DNA from: Alcaligenes endophyticus
GTDB taxonomy: Bacteria; Pseudomonadota; Gammaproteobacteria; Burkholderiales; Burkholderiaceae_B
DNA: 64,000 nt
Reading direction: 5' to 3'
NCBI RefSeq assembly: GCF_026344035.1
Contig: NZ_JAPKND010000002.1
Span: forward strand, 248,001 to 312,000
Shown here: piece by piece, positions 44,675-55,107 of the stretch
How positions within the stretch are numbered: the first letter of the stretch is position 1
Layout: the number at the start of each line of letters is the position of its first letter
Notes under the pieces: generated by a model
Told to the model about the DNA's origin: nothing
Database searches by the model: none
What the model saw: the letters and a program-made list of their open reading frames with translations, nothing else
Position numbers and translations under genes: made by a program

Positions 44675-47332
44675 ATGTCGGTATTAAATCGTGCGGAATT
44701 ATTTTCTAAGCTTAACGCCCCGTGTTATCAGGCACTACAAGCGGCGACGGCATTTTGTAAATTGCGTGGCCATGCCTATGTCGAGATGGTGCATTGGATA
44801 CATCAGCTGTTGGAGAACCCTCAGGCAGACTGGGCGCTTTTGCTGCAAGAGCAAGGTGTAGACCGAGGGGAGCTGCAGCGGGATATATTACGGGCGCTTG
44901 ATGCCTTGCCTAGGGGAGCCAGTGCTATTTCAGATTTATCCATTTACGTGGATCAATGGGTAGAAAGTGCTTGGGTATATAGCTCTTTAACCTTAGGCGA
45001 ACCAGTAATACGAGGGGCGAGCTTATTGATTTGTGCGCTTAGTCATCCCGCCTTACAGCAGCAATTACGGGGAATATCAACGCAGTTTGGCACCTTAAAT
45101 GCTGAGTCCTTAGCGGCAGTGGCTGTGCATGGCTTGTCATCATCGATAGAGCAGCAAGCATCAAGCTTGCTAAGTTCACAGGCTCCCGCCACTACGGGCG
45201 GGGCACTGGCGCAATATTGCGACAACTTGACCGCTCGTGCTCAGGCAGGAGAGCTAGACCCGGTGGTGGGTCGCGAGGATGAAATACGTCGTTTATGTGA
45301 TGTTTTATTGCGCCGGCGGCAAAATAACCCACTTTTGACGGGTGAGGCGGGCGTAGGAAAAACAGCCGTCGTGGAAGGCTTGGCCCAGCGTTTAGCCTTG
45401 GGTCAGGTGCCTGCCGCCTTGCAAGATGTGCAGTTGTATCGCTTGGACCTTGGCTTGCTGCAAGCAGGCGCAAGCATGAAGGGCGAGTTCGAGCAGCGTT
45501 TAGTGAGCCTGCTTGAGGAAGTGGCCCAAAGCCCGGTACCGATCGTTTTATTTATTGACGAAATCCACACCTTAGTGGGGGCAGGTAATACGCCTGGCGC
45601 CGCCGATGCAGCGAATTTACTGAAGCCGGCTTTAGCGCGTGGGCAGTTCCGTACTATTGGGGCGACTACGTGGCGTGAGTATAAAAAATACATAGAGCCA
45701 GATCCTGCTTTAACCCGTCGCTTTGAGCTAGTGCAGGTGGCAGAACCCAGTGTAGAGCAAGCGCAAAATATGTTGCGCGGTGTGGCGCGTCATTTGGCCG
45801 CTCATCATCAGGTGTTGATATTGGATGAGGCTATTGCCAGCGCCGTTAAGTTGTCGCATCGCTATATGGCGACGCGGCAGTTACCCGATAAGGCCGTAGC
45901 CTTGCTGGATACTGCTTGTGCACGCGTGGCGATCAGTCAGCACAGTCCCCCTGCTCAATTGGAGCATAGCCAACGACAACGCGACTACCTAGCTAGCGAG
46001 CTTGAATTGTTATTGGCCGAACAACGTATAGGTCGAGCTAATGAGTCACGCCTGCAAACGGTAGGTGATCAGCTCATTCAGGCAGAGCAGCAGTGTGAGC
46101 AATGGCAGCAGCGTTGGGAGCAAGAGCGTCACCTTATACAGCAAATTATCGCCTGCCAGCAGCGGCTGCTATCCATGTCCCTAGAGGATATGGGTAGAGA
46201 GGAACTTGAGGGTGAGCTACAGGCCTTATTGCAAGCTGTGGAGTGCTTGTGTGCACAGCAGCCATTGGTATTTAGTGTGGTGGATACGGCAGTGGTTGCC
46301 TCGATTGTTGCCGAATGGACAGGGATACCTGTAGGGAGCATGCAGTCAGACGAGCTGGACCAAATCAGCGAATTGGCTCAGACGCTGGGGCAACGGGTTA
46401 TTCAACAAGATTATGCATTAGCGCAAATTGCTCAGCGCATACAAAGCTCTCGGGCGCGCTTGCTGGATCCCGAGAAACCTATTGGCGTATTTTTATTATG
46501 CGGGCCCAGTGGGGTAGGAAAAACTGAAACAGCCTTGGCTCTGGCCGAACGCCTATATGGGGGCGAGCATAATATTATTCTGATCAATATGAGTGAATTT
46601 CAAGAGGCGCATAGTGTTTCAGGATTAAAGGGGTCGCCCCCAGGCTACGTGGGCTATGGTGAGGGTGGACGTCTAACTGAAGCGGTACGCCGTAGACCAC
46701 ACAGTGTTGTGTTGTTAGACGAAATTGAAAAGGCGCATCCTGATGTACACGAGCTGTTTTTTCAAGTGTTTGATAAAGGCTGGATGGAGGACGGCGAAGG
46801 GCAGCGAATTGATTTTCGACATACGGTGATCTTGCTGACTTCTAACGTTGGCACAGAGCTATTCCATGAATTGGCGCAGTCGCCCGAGCGGCCCGCTGGG
46901 GATGAAGTGGTGGAGTGGTTGCGTCCAAGTTTGTTGAGCGTTTTTCCACCCGCCTTGCTCGGTCGCATGACTGTCTTACCTTACTTTGCTTTAGATCGAT
47001 CAGGTCTAGAGCAGGTGGCGCGTTTACGTTGGGCTGCTTTAGCAGCAAGGGTAAAGGCTCAGTATGAGCTTGAGCTGGTTCTAGAGGACTCTGCTCTTAG
47101 CTTGTTATTGCAGTATTGCAAGTATCAAGAGTCAGGTGCAAGACTGATTGAAACTATGTTGCAACGGTACATTTTGCCGCCGCTGACCGAGTATTTGTTA
47201 GCTAGAAACTTACAGCACACAGAGCATACTCATATTGTGGTCAGCGCTCGGCAGGGTGAGTTCTACTGGGACTTTGTTAACCACGCGGAGATGGAAGCCC
47301 CATTGTCCGGAGGGGAGCTGTCTTGCCACTGA
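44675..47332 (+). CDS. tssH: Type VI secretion ATPase TssH (ClpV)
   Basis: An 885-residue double AAA+ ATPase of the ClpV branch, which pulls apart contracted TssB/TssC sheaths for reuse. The N-terminal domain (about 1-160) binds the sheath. Walker A1 GEAGVGKT is at 223-230, Walker A2 GPSGVGKT at 610-617; [14 protein letters not shown] is the first Walker B, and [13 protein letters not shown] with [20 protein letters not shown] are second-ring motifs. The 3' end overlaps the convergent FHA-like gene by 70 bp. Confidence 0.96.
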   Translation: MSVLNRAELFSKLNAPCYQALQAATAFCKLRGHAYVEMVHWIHQLLENPQADWALLLQEQGVDRGELQRDILRALDALPRGASAISDLSIYVDQWVESAWVYSSLTLGEPVIRGASLLICALSHPALQQQLRGISTQFGTLNAESLAAVAVHGLSSSIEQQASSLLSSQAPATTGGALAQYCDNLTARAQAGELDPVVGREDEIRRLCDVLLRRRQNNPLLTGEAGVGKTAVVEGLAQRLALGQVPAALQDVQLYRLDLGLLQAGASMKGEFEQRLVSLLEEVAQSPVPIVLFIDEIHTLVGAGNTPGAADAANLLKPALARGQFRTIGATTWREYKKYIEPDPALTRRFELVQVAEPSVEQAQNMLRGVARHLAAHHQVLILDEAIASAVKLSHRYMATRQLPDKAVALLDTACARVAISQHSPPAQLEHSQRQRDYLASELELLLAEQRIGRANESRLQTVGDQLIQAEQQCEQWQQRWEQERHLIQQIIACQQRLLSMSLEDMGREELEGELQALLQAVECLCAQQPLVFSVVDTAVVASIVAEWTGIPVGSMQSDELDQISELAQTLGQRVIQQDYALAQIAQRIQSSRARLLDPEKPIGVFLLCGPSGVGKTETALALAERLYGGEHNIILINMSEFQEAHSVSGLKGSPPGYVGYGEGGRLTEAVRRRPHSVVLLDEIEKAHPDVHELFFQVFDKGWMEDGEGQRIDFRHTVILLTSNVGTELFHELAQSPERPAGDEVVEWLRPSLLSVFPPALLGRMTVLPYFALDRSGLEQVARLRWAALAARVKAQYELELVLEDSALSLLLQYCKYQESGARLIETMLQRYILPPLTEYLLARNLQHTEHTHIVVSARQGEFYWDFVNHAEMEAPLSGGELSCH

Positions 47333-47832
47333 GCCAGTGGGTTGGCGGGGTTCCGGTTGGCGTTTGAGGCAGGTTCGAAAGGGTGCTGACCAAGCTGCTC
47401 AGGGTCAGCACCTATCGGCAAGGTTCCAGGGCTGCTAATGAGATCACTGAAGGGGTCTTCCAGCGACGTCTGATTAGAGGCTGGCATGGGCAGATCAAGC
47501 TCCGCTAAGTGCGGAGCTTTTTCGCTTTCTGTAAGGGGCTCCCAGTAGCAGCGATATGTGCCGACCTCAATGATGTGGCCGGATGGCCAGCTCAGCTCCT
47601 GCTTTACGCGAAGGGGCTGCCCATCTAATACCACGGGATTGTGTTCACTTAAGGTAAGGCAAGAGACCTCTTGGGCACTACGCCGCACCACCATTTGAAA
47701 GTTGGCGAGTGTTAAGTCTTGCTCAAGCTGTATGTCGCTTAATGGGTGAGCGCCTAGTAGCAAACCAGGCTCTGGTAAGGGATGACGCATTATTATGGTT
47801 TGGTCATCTTTGCGCTCTATGACTAGTTGCAT
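47263..47832 (-). CDS. FHA-like T6SS accessory protein
   Basis: A 189-residue protein whose first 100 residues look like a divergent forkhead-associated fold: GLLLGAHPLSDIQLEQDLTL resembles GR-x-P-x-x-D-I-x-L, but the phosphothreonine-binding arginine is replaced (GAHP). The rest (about 105-189) is low-complexity and proline-rich. FHA proteins (Fha1/TagH) are usual T6SS regulators in PpkA-type phosphorylation pathways; the loss of the key Arg matches the kinase-like gene at 55844, which is also degenerate. Co-directional with the TssQ-like lipoprotein gene, 10 bp downstream of it, and overlapping the clpV 3' end by 70 bp. Confidence 0.62.
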   Translation of the reverse strand: MQLVIERKDDQTIIMRHPLPEPGLLLGAHPLSDIQLEQDLTLANFQMVVRRSAQEVSCLTLSEHNPVVLDGQPLRVKQELSWPSGHIIEVGTYRCYWEPLTESEKAPHLAELDLPMPASNQTSLEDPFSDLISSPGTLPIGADPEQLGQHPFEPASNANRNPANPLAQWQDSSPPDNGASISAWLTKSQ

Positions 47833-47842
47833 AATTACCTTC

Positions 47843-48298
47843 CTATCGAATGCGAATCTGGCTTGAACGTACTTTCAAACTTTCTTCGGCGAAGATGGGG
47901 CCCCAAATAGGGTGTGTGTATTCGGCTGGACTTAAGCTATGCCCGGGGTCAATTTGCAGTAAGGCCCGAAAGCTGTTTCTGCATGCTGGAGCCTGCTCGA
48001 GTGAACAATAACTAAACGCTTGATAACGATAAGCCTGGGTTTGGAAAGCCTCTCCGCCCTGTTGTAACAACTGGTTATTCTCCAGCGAGCGCACAATTTC
48101 TTCGTAATTCCCTTGCTCATAATCATTACGTAGTTGGGCCAGCAGAGCCTGTTCTGCCGCGCTATAGCGGGGTGCTGGCTCGGGTTCTGGTTGAGGCTTT
48201 TTATGGGCACATGCTGCAAGGGTAGCAACAAAAAAACCCATGTAAATTAGCCGAAAATGTAAGTTTTTAGATACAGATGTAAGAGTTTTTGGGGACAT
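47843..48298 (-). CDS. T6SS-associated lipoprotein, TssQ-like
   Basis: A 151-residue lipoprotein: signal peptide ending in lipobox TLAAC (Cys30), a proline-rich stretch (KKPQPEPEPAP) and then a TPR-like helical region (NDYEQGNYEEIVRSLENNQL, QAFSYCSLEQAPACRNSF). TPR lipoproteins of this size are found in betaproteobacterial T6SS loci as TssQ. Four cysteines are present including the lipidated one. The gene diverges from tssJ, which encodes the core T6SS lipoprotein, and precedes the FHA-like gene. Confidence 0.7.
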   Translation of the reverse strand: MSPKTLTSVSKNLHFRLIYMGFFVATLAACAHKKPQPEPEPAPRYSAAEQALLAQLRNDYEQGNYEEIVRSLENNQLLQQGGEAFQTQAYRYQAFSYCSLEQAPACRNSFRALLQIDPGHSLSPAEYTHPIWGPIFAEESLKVRSSQIRIR

Positions 48299-48434
48299 AT
48301 CACTGTAATGAAGGGTATTGATAATGGCATTGCGAAATGTTTAAACCAATACTTCACGAGGGATTGCTATAAGCATCCTACAAAAAAACAATGACAGTAA
48401 TGTGTATTAATGTAGCTATCAAAGAGTGTCGCTT

Positions 48435-48947
48435 ATGCGCGTAAGAACATCTGCTGGCAGCATCGCAGCAATGCTGATGACCGCGCTGGTGTTAAGTAGT
48501 TGCGCGGCGACTGAAAATAAGCTGGCTGTTCCGTATCAGGTGCGCTTTCAGGGTACCGCGGAGCAAAACCCGAATACTCAGGGACATGCTACGCCTGTAC
48601 AAGTCACGGTGTACCAGTTGCGGGCTCAGGAAAAGTTTCAACAGGCTGATTATTTTGCCTTACAGCAGGCTGAGCAGTACTTGGGCGACCAGCTACTAGC
48701 CAAAGAAACCTTAATGGTGCCGCCTGAGGGGCAAGAGCAATTTTCATCTGCAGGCCATATCGAAGCACGTTACCTGGGCGTGGTGGCGGCATATCGTGAT
48801 TTAGATCACGCAAATTGGCGCTTGTTGATTCCTTTACCTGCGGCTCGTAGCACAAATATCTATAAGTTTTGGCAATTTTCTCCGCGCCAAGCCGTACTCG
48901 GTATTTCCGTCAATGAGCACGGTTTAGATGTGATCTCTGAGCCTTAA
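48435..48947 (+). CDS. tssJ: Type VI secretion lipoprotein TssJ
   Basis: A 170-residue outer-membrane lipoprotein with lipobox VLSSC (Cys23) and the beta-sandwich TssJ pattern (TPVQVTVYQLRAQEKFQQAD then FALQQAEQYLGDQL and LLIPLPAARSTNIYKFW). TssJ connects TssM to the outer membrane. The ATG at 48435 is chosen; a GTG at 48426 is possible. It starts the large tssJKLM-tagF-PEGA-tssA-B-C-hcp-E-F run, divergent from the TssQ-like gene. Confidence 0.92.
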   Translation: MRVRTSAGSIAAMLMTALVLSSCAATENKLAVPYQVRFQGTAEQNPNTQGHATPVQVTVYQLRAQEKFQQADYFALQQAEQYLGDQLLAKETLMVPPEGQEQFSSAGHIEARYLGVVAAYRDLDHANWRLLIPLPAARSTNIYKFWQFSPRQAVLGISVNEHGLDVISEP

Positions 48948-48980
48948 GGTTTTCTTGTTAGCGTATACAGTGAAAAAATT

Positions 48981-50333
48981 ATGATTTCTCCCAAAATCAT
49001 CTGGACAGAGGGTATGTTTTTACGCCCTCAGCACTTTCAGTACTTCGAACAGCATTTGCTTTCTCAAACACAGATGAACCCACAAATGGCTTCCTTGCCT
49101 TATTGGGGTTTTAGTGTCTTGGAGCTTGATCAGGCAGCCTTGGCGTTAGGTTTTGTGCAGTTGGTCCAGGCTCAGGGAGTACTCCCCGATGGGGTGGTGT
49201 TTAGCTGTGTGGGGGATGAGCTTCCCACTCCTTTGCGAGTGCGAGCTCCGATTGCGGCGCAGCGAGTTTATTTGGCTAGGCCGCGTTTGCGTACTGACCA
49301 TTGCGAGCTGGTATTCGATGAGTCTGCGCATAGCCAAGCGCCGTATCGCGTAGTGGAAAAAGAACTGTTAGATCGCAGCGACCCGCAAAATGAGCTGGCC
49401 TTGGTGCAACTGGGGCAAGTGCGTTGGAGCTTGTTGCTGGAGAGCCAAATGGACGCTGATTGGGTGGGGCTGCCGTTCTTGCGTTTAAAGGACGTCAACG
49501 GCTCAACCGATGAGGTACGCCTTGATACAGAGTACATGACTCCTGTGCTGCATTATCAGGTATGCCCAGTATTACGAGGTGTGTTGCACGAGGTGTATGG
49601 CATGTTGCAGGCCCGCAGTGAGCTGTTGGCCAATCGCTTACAACAGTTGGGACGTTTTATGACTGGGGACATGGCTGAGCTCATGGCCTTGCAAAGTCTG
49701 AATGCGTACCGTAATCGCTGTTGGGGCATGCTGCAACTGAAGCGCTTACATCCGCAAGAGTGCTACTTATTTTTGCTTGAATTATTGGGCAGCATGAGTA
49801 CGTTTAGTGAAGCTAGGCGCTTGGCGACAGTGCGGCCCGAATATGTACATGATGATTTGCAACGCAGCTTTGCGCCTTTGCTAGAGGGCTTACGACTTGC
49901 GTTGAATACTTTGTTAGAGCAGTTGGCGGTACGCATTGAGTTGCAGGATAAGGGACAAGGTGTTTACGTAGGACAAATTAATGATCAACGTTTGCTCCAG
50001 CATGCCAAGTGGATATTGGCAGTGAAAGCAGAGGTGCCCGAGGCACAACTGCGGCAGTACTTTCCGGCACAGGTGAAAGTGGCAGGAGTAGACAAAATAC
50101 GGGATCTCGTGCATTTGCAGTTGCCCGGAGTGGCTGTCAATAGCATGAGTCATGTACCGCGCGAATTACCTTTACATAGTGGTTATGTGTATTTCTCGCT
50201 CGCTCAGCACGGCGAGATGTGGCAGCAGTTACAGAGAACGTCGGCGTTGGCGGTACACCTGGCGGGTGATTTCCCAGGGTTGGAAATAGAGTGTTGGGCC
50301 GTGAAGCAGTCGTCAGAGCAGGTGGGTGTATGA
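48981..50333 (+). CDS. tssK: Type VI secretion baseplate protein TssK
   Basis: A 450-residue TssK. The N-terminus IIWTEGMFLRPQHFQYFEQH (5-24) is diagnostic. TssK trimers link the baseplate to the TssL/TssM membrane complex. Length is as expected. The stop overlaps the tssL start (ATGA), so they are translated together. Confidence 0.95.
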   Translation: MISPKIIWTEGMFLRPQHFQYFEQHLLSQTQMNPQMASLPYWGFSVLELDQAALALGFVQLVQAQGVLPDGVVFSCVGDELPTPLRVRAPIAAQRVYLARPRLRTDHCELVFDESAHSQAPYRVVEKELLDRSDPQNELALVQLGQVRWSLLLESQMDADWVGLPFLRLKDVNGSTDEVRLDTEYMTPVLHYQVCPVLRGVLHEVYGMLQARSELLANRLQQLGRFMTGDMAELMALQSLNAYRNRCWGMLQLKRLHPQECYLFLLELLGSMSTFSEARRLATVRPEYVHDDLQRSFAPLLEGLRLALNTLLEQLAVRIELQDKGQGVYVGQINDQRLLQHAKWILAVKAEVPEAQLRQYFPAQVKVAGVDKIRDLVHLQLPGVAVNSMSHVPRELPLHSGYVYFSLAQHGEMWQQLQRTSALAVHLAGDFPGLEIECWAVKQSSEQVGV

Positions 50334-51511
50334 GCGCCTCGGAACCCTTATTGGCAGCCGCGGCTCCCTTATTAAACTTGGTGGTGCAAATTCGCTATAG
50401 TCGTCATCACCCTGATCCGTCTCAGCTTCGATTGCGTCTCATTGATGAGGTGCGTCAGTTCGAGTTGCGGGCACAGCAGGCGGGCGTGAATACCGAGACT
50501 ATTCTTGGAGCGCGGTATTGCTTATGTACCGTCTTGGATGAGGCCGCCGCGTTGACCTCATGGGGTGGCAATGGTGCTTGGTCTACCAATAGCCTGTTAG
50601 TCACGTTTCACAATGAGACGTGGGGCGGAGAGAAATTCTTTCATTTATTAGCGCGCTTAAGTCAGAATCCGGCGACTTACCGCGAGCTCTTGCTGTTGTT
50701 GTATTACTGCCTGGCGCTGGGTTTCGAAGGGCGTTATCGGGTCGTGGATAACGGCCGTACTCAACTGCAAACGGTGAAGCAGGGTTTGCTGCATAACTTG
50801 CAGCGGGTATCGCCAGCGTTACCCAGTCGGTTGTCACCCCACTGGCAAGATCAACCTGTTCAGCAGCAACTAAAGCGTTTTCCAGTGCCTTTATGGGCGC
50901 TAGGCGCGCTGGCTGGTGCGTTAGCGTTAGCGCTTTATGTCTCGTTAAGTTGGTCATTGGGCTCACGCTCCGATCAGCTATTCCCGCGCATTCTAGCGAG
51001 CCGAGCTCCTCAGATTGAGCTTGCCGCCAGTGCGCCACCCAATCCCCAAGCGGCGCCCCAAACTCAGCGTTTAAGCCATTTTTTAGCGGCAGAAATTGCG
51101 GAAAATTTATTAACCGTGCGTGATGAGTCCGATCGTAGCGTGATTGTGCTGCGTGGTGATGGCCTGTTTGAGTCGGGCTCGGACGCGTTGCGAGGAGCGT
51201 ATGTGCCTGTATTAAGTCGGGTGGCAGATGCCTTAGATGCCACCGATGGGGTCATTCTAATTACTGGTTATAGCGATAACGTACCTATTAAAACCTTACG
51301 CTTTCCTTCCAACTGGGAGCTTTCTCAAGCACGGGCAGATGCGGTCAAAGGCATCTTGCAACAGCGGCTACAAGACGGCGGCCGTTTAAGGGCGCAGGGC
51401 AAGGGGGAGGCTGATCCGATTGCACCGAATGATAGCCCCGCTAATCGTGCGCGTAACCGTCGAGTTGAGGTGGTGTTGTTGCTTGCTGCGGATTCGGGGA
51501 AACAGCCATGA
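50330..51511 (+). CDS. tssL: Type VI secretion inner-membrane protein TssL with C-terminal OmpA domain
   Basis: A 393-residue TssL (DotU/IcmH type). The cytoplasmic helical domain (about 1-165: LRLIDEVRQFELRAQQAGV, TSWGGNGAWSTNSLLVTFHN) is followed by one membrane helix (about 187-207) and a periplasmic OmpA-like peptidoglycan-binding domain (DGLFESGSDAL, TGYSDNVPI, SNWELSQARADAVKGIL, NRARNRRVEVVL). The OmpA fusion is the extended form that anchors the complex to the cell wall. The ATG at 50330 overlaps the tssK stop, and the end overlaps tssM by four bases. Confidence 0.95.
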   Translation: MSASEPLLAAAAPLLNLVVQIRYSRHHPDPSQLRLRLIDEVRQFELRAQQAGVNTETILGARYCLCTVLDEAAALTSWGGNGAWSTNSLLVTFHNETWGGEKFFHLLARLSQNPATYRELLLLLYYCLALGFEGRYRVVDNGRTQLQTVKQGLLHNLQRVSPALPSRLSPHWQDQPVQQQLKRFPVPLWALGALAGALALALYVSLSWSLGSRSDQLFPRILASRAPQIELAASAPPNPQAAPQTQRLSHFLAAEIAENLLTVRDESDRSVIVLRGDGLFESGSDALRGAYVPVLSRVADALDATDGVILITGYSDNVPIKTLRFPSNWELSQARADAVKGILQQRLQDGGRLRAQGKGEADPIAPNDSPANRARNRRVEVVLLLAADSGKQP

Positions 51512-54500
51512 TGGGTCGTCTGTTAGGAGTTGTACTCAGCCGCGGTGTATGGATATTTTTAGGTTTGCTCGCTCTGTGCTATGTCATTTGGGTAGCCGGT
51601 GCCGCGCTTGCCATTAACCAGTGGTATCCGCTTGAGACGCCAACGTCTCGTCTCGCTTTAATTGCTTTCATTTTAGGGGTTTATTTTTTACGTCTGATTT
51701 GGCGTAAATGGCGAGAAGGTCGGTTAAACGCCCAACTGTTGCGTCAGTTGCGTCAGCCCACTGCACCTAGCTCTAAGGATAGCAGCGTTGATAGCCCGGA
51801 GGCGTTGGAGCTCCGTAAGCGCTTTGATGAGGCCATTGATTTATTGAAAGATACGCGCTTTCAAGCCGATCAGGGGGCACATCGTTGGCGTAGGCGATTG
51901 GATCGCCAGTATTTATACCAATTACCGTGGTATGTGTTTATCGGAGCTCCTGGCTCAGGTAAGACGACAGCCTTAGTGAATGCTGGCTTACATTTTCCGT
52001 TAGCTGAAAAGTTTGGCAAGTCTGCCCTGAAAGGGGTGGGTGGCACGCGCCATTGCGATTGGTGGTTCACTGATGAGGCGGTGCTATTAGACACTGCCGG
52101 TCGTTACACCACCCATGAAAGTGATCCACGAGGTGATGAAAAAGAGTGGCACGAATTCCTGCAATTGTTAAGCCGTTATCGTGGGCGCCAACCTATCAAC
52201 GGCGTCATTTTAACCGTCAGCGTGTCTGACTTGCTGGGGATGAATGACACTGACCGTGCAGAACATGCAGCGGTATTGCGTCAACGTCTGCATGAGCTGA
52301 GGAAACAGTTAGGAATACAGTTTCCGGTGTATGTGCTGGTGAGCAAGATGGATTTGCTGGGTGGGTTTAGCAGCTATTTTCAGCATTTAGATCGAGAAGC
52401 TTTAGAACAGGTGTGGGGGTTCAGTTTTCCCTATGATCAGAGCCAGCAGTTGGAGTTCGATTTTTTATCGAATTTTCAGCAGGAATATCGTCTGTTACAG
52501 CAGATTCTGGAAGATGGCTTAGCGACGGTTTTAGGCCAATTGAGCAGTGAGCAGGATCGCGCCGCTGCATTCATGCTGCCTCAGCAGTTCGCGGCCTTAC
52601 GTGATGTGTTAGGTTATTTTTTAGCCGAGGTCTTTGCTAGCTCTCGGTTAGATCCTTACTTGCCCCCACGAGGGGTGTATTTCAGCAGTGGTACACAGGT
52701 CGGCGAGCCCTTGGACCCGGTGGGGCGGGCAGTGGGTAAGGATTTGCACTTAGATGCTGCCGTCAGTCCGTCTAGCAGTGGCCCAGGAAAAAGCTTCTTT
52801 TTGCATGATGTGCTCAAGCGTGTGGTGTTTCAAGAGGCGGGTTTGGCTGGTTTAAATATGGCCTGGGAACGCCGCTATAGACACTGGCGCTACGCCTCGT
52901 ACCTAGGCATTGGCGCCCTGTTGGTGGGGCTGAGCTCGTGGTGGTTACTCAGTTATCAGCAAAATCAGCACTACCTAGAGCAGGTCGAAGCGCGTGTGCC
53001 AGAGTTGGATCAGTTAGGCAAGCAAACGGTACTACGCGAGGGGACAGAGGTATTGGCATTGATGCCGTATTTAAATGCCAATTGGGATTTGGCTGCAGGC
53101 GACGATTTTTATCCGCCTGAACGTCCGTTGAGTTATGGGGCAGGCTTGTATCAGGGCAATAAAATTCAGGCAGCCAGCAGCAGTAAGTATGAACAGGTGT
53201 TGCAAGAGCAGTTGTGGCCGCAGGTGGTGCGCCTGATTGAGCAACGTTTAGCCCACGCCCAGGCTCAAGACCTAGAACAGCAATACGAGGCCCTGCGCGC
53301 TTACTTAATGCTTTACGATGCGCAGCGTTATGACCCGGTGTTTTTAAGTGGTTGGGTTTTACGCGCTTTACAGCCAGACCTGCCCGAGCATTACACGCGG
53401 GCTCAGTATCAGCGTTTAAGTATGCACGTGAAACATTTACTCTCGACGCAGGTGCGGCGCTCTCCCTACGCGCGTAATGACGAGTTAATTCAACAAGCGC
53501 GGGAACGTTTAGATCAGTATGGGTTGGCACAGCGGGTCTACAGCCGTCTTTTGCGTTTGCATACGAATCAGGCCGCTAAAGATATTAGTCTGATCGCTTT
53601 GGCCGGCGCGGAGGCCAGCAGCATATTTGAACGTGTGAGTCAGGGGCCACTTAACGAGGGCGTGCCGAGTCTGTATTCCTATCAGGGGTATTGGAATGAT
53701 TTTGCCAAGCAAGTCGAAGGGGTGACCGATCAGTTACATCGTGACGACGCGTGGATATTGAATGTTGATCAGCGTACCCAACAGCCAAGGGCGAGCGTGT
53801 TAACAGAAGTTAGACGTTTGTATTTGAGTGACTATGTGCGTTATTGGGATGAATTTTTAGCTGATGTCCGGGTACGTCGTCCACAGAATTTAATTGATGC
53901 GATTGAGTTAAGCAGAAGCCTTTCTGCGGCGCAGTCCCCCTTAGGGCGTTTTGTTCGGCGCGTGGCAGCAGAAACGAGCTTATTGCGTGAGGATGACCAA
54001 CAACAGCGCTCAATTATCGACAGGGCAAAGGATAAAGTCAGCAGCTCTACGCAAAGCCTTGAGCAAATGTTTGGCCCCATTGGTTTGGATAAGAGCCAAC
54101 GAGACGATACCAGTGCACAGCGTCAAGAAGAGGTCGTGGATCGCCACTTTAGGCGCTACCACGAATTGGCGCAAAGTCCGGGTGCAGGGGTAGCTCCTCC
54201 TTTGGACAGCACCTTGGCTCTACTCAATGAGCTCTATACCTATTTGACGGCAGCTGACTCTGCTTTGCGTAGTCAAAGCCCTTTGCCACCGGGGGATGTG
54301 TTGAGTAAATTGCAAGCCGAGTCGGGGCGTATGCCTGAGGCCGTAGGTCATATGCTGCAAGACCTCTCTTCCGCGTCCGGTCAGGTCGTGAATCAATTAA
54401 GGCAGGCTCAGTTAGGTGAGGATGTGCAAGCCGTACTGGGGGCATATTGTCAACGCACCATTGCGGGTCGTTATCCTTTCTCCGCCAAAGGACATGATGT

Positions 54501-55104
54501 TGCCCCGAATGATTTTGCGCGTTTTTTTGGTCCGCAGCAGATGATGGAACAGTTCTTTGACCGAGAGCTGGCGGCATTGGTGGATCGTTCTGGCACGCAA
54601 CTGCGTTTTAAGCCGGGAATCGATGGACGGCAAGGACAAAGTAGCCGGTATTTGCGTTCGTTCGAACAGGCGGCGGTGATTCGTGATGTGTTTTTTATGG
54701 CAGGTCAAAGTCAGCCGCGCTTTCAGTTGGCGGTGCGCGTGGTTGACATGGATGCCAGTATCAATCAAATGAGTCTCGATATTGATGGGCAAACGCTGAC
54801 GTATGCCCATGGCCCTAGTCTGACCAGTACCGTGACATGGCCCAGTGAACGGGGAAGTCATCAAGTGCAACTGAGTTTGATGCCTTTGCAAGGGCGCTCT
54901 TCGATGAGTGCTCAGGGACCGTGGGCATTGCATAGGCTTTTAGATGCGGCGGTCGCGCTGGAAAAAGGCCCGTCGCCGGAAATTACCCTTGCCCGTTATG
55001 ACTTAGATGGCCGTCAGCTAACCCTAGAGTTTCGCTCGTACTCGGCACTGAGTCCTTTCAATCTGGCGCAGTTGCGCAGTTTCACGTGTCCCGTCAAAGG
55101 TTAA
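51508..55104 (+). CDS. tssM: Type VI secretion membrane protein TssM (IcmF)
   Basis: A 1198-residue TssM. Two N-terminal membrane helices (about 8-32 and 49-65) are followed by a cytoplasmic GTPase-like domain with Walker A GAPGSGKT (146-153). A third membrane helix lies at about 466-483, and a large periplasmic region ends in the TssJ-binding part. It builds the trans-envelope channel with TssJ and TssL. Family length is about 1100-1300, so this is complete. The Walker motif is intact. Confidence 0.96.
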   Translation: MMGRLLGVVLSRGVWIFLGLLALCYVIWVAGAALAINQWYPLETPTSRLALIAFILGVYFLRLIWRKWREGRLNAQLLRQLRQPTAPSSKDSSVDSPEALELRKRFDEAIDLLKDTRFQADQGAHRWRRRLDRQYLYQLPWYVFIGAPGSGKTTALVNAGLHFPLAEKFGKSALKGVGGTRHCDWWFTDEAVLLDTAGRYTTHESDPRGDEKEWHEFLQLLSRYRGRQPINGVILTVSVSDLLGMNDTDRAEHAAVLRQRLHELRKQLGIQFPVYVLVSKMDLLGGFSSYFQHLDREALEQVWGFSFPYDQSQQLEFDFLSNFQQEYRLLQQILEDGLATVLGQLSSEQDRAAAFMLPQQFAALRDVLGYFLAEVFASSRLDPYLPPRGVYFSSGTQVGEPLDPVGRAVGKDLHLDAAVSPSSSGPGKSFFLHDVLKRVVFQEAGLAGLNMAWERRYRHWRYASYLGIGALLVGLSSWWLLSYQQNQHYLEQVEARVPELDQLGKQTVLREGTEVLALMPYLNANWDLAAGDDFYPPERPLSYGAGLYQGNKIQAASSSKYEQVLQEQLWPQVVRLIEQRLAHAQAQDLEQQYEALRAYLMLYDAQRYDPVFLSGWVLRALQPDLPEHYTRAQYQRLSMHVKHLLSTQVRRSPYARNDELIQQARERLDQYGLAQRVYSRLLRLHTNQAAKDISLIALAGAEASSIFERVSQGPLNEGVPSLYSYQGYWNDFAKQVEGVTDQLHRDDAWILNVDQRTQQPRASVLTEVRRLYLSDYVRYWDEFLADVRVRRPQNLIDAIELSRSLSAAQSPLGRFVRRVAAETSLLREDDQQQRSIIDRAKDKVSSSTQSLEQMFGPIGLDKSQRDDTSAQRQEEVVDRHFRRYHELAQSPGAGVAPPLDSTLALLNELYTYLTAADSALRSQSPLPPGDVLSKLQAESGRMPEAVGHMLQDLSSASGQVVNQLRQAQLGEDVQAVLGAYCQRTIAGRYPFSAKGHDVAPNDFARFFGPQQMMEQFFDRELAALVDRSGTQLRFKPGIDGRQGQSSRYLRSFEQAAVIRDVFFMAGQSQPRFQLAVRVVDMDASINQMSLDIDGQTLTYAHGPSLTSTVTWPSERGSHQVQLSLMPLQGRSSMSAQGPWALHRLLDAAVALEKGPSPEITLARYDLDGRQLTLEFRSYSALSPFNLAQLRSFTCPVKG

Positions 55105-55107
55105 GTT

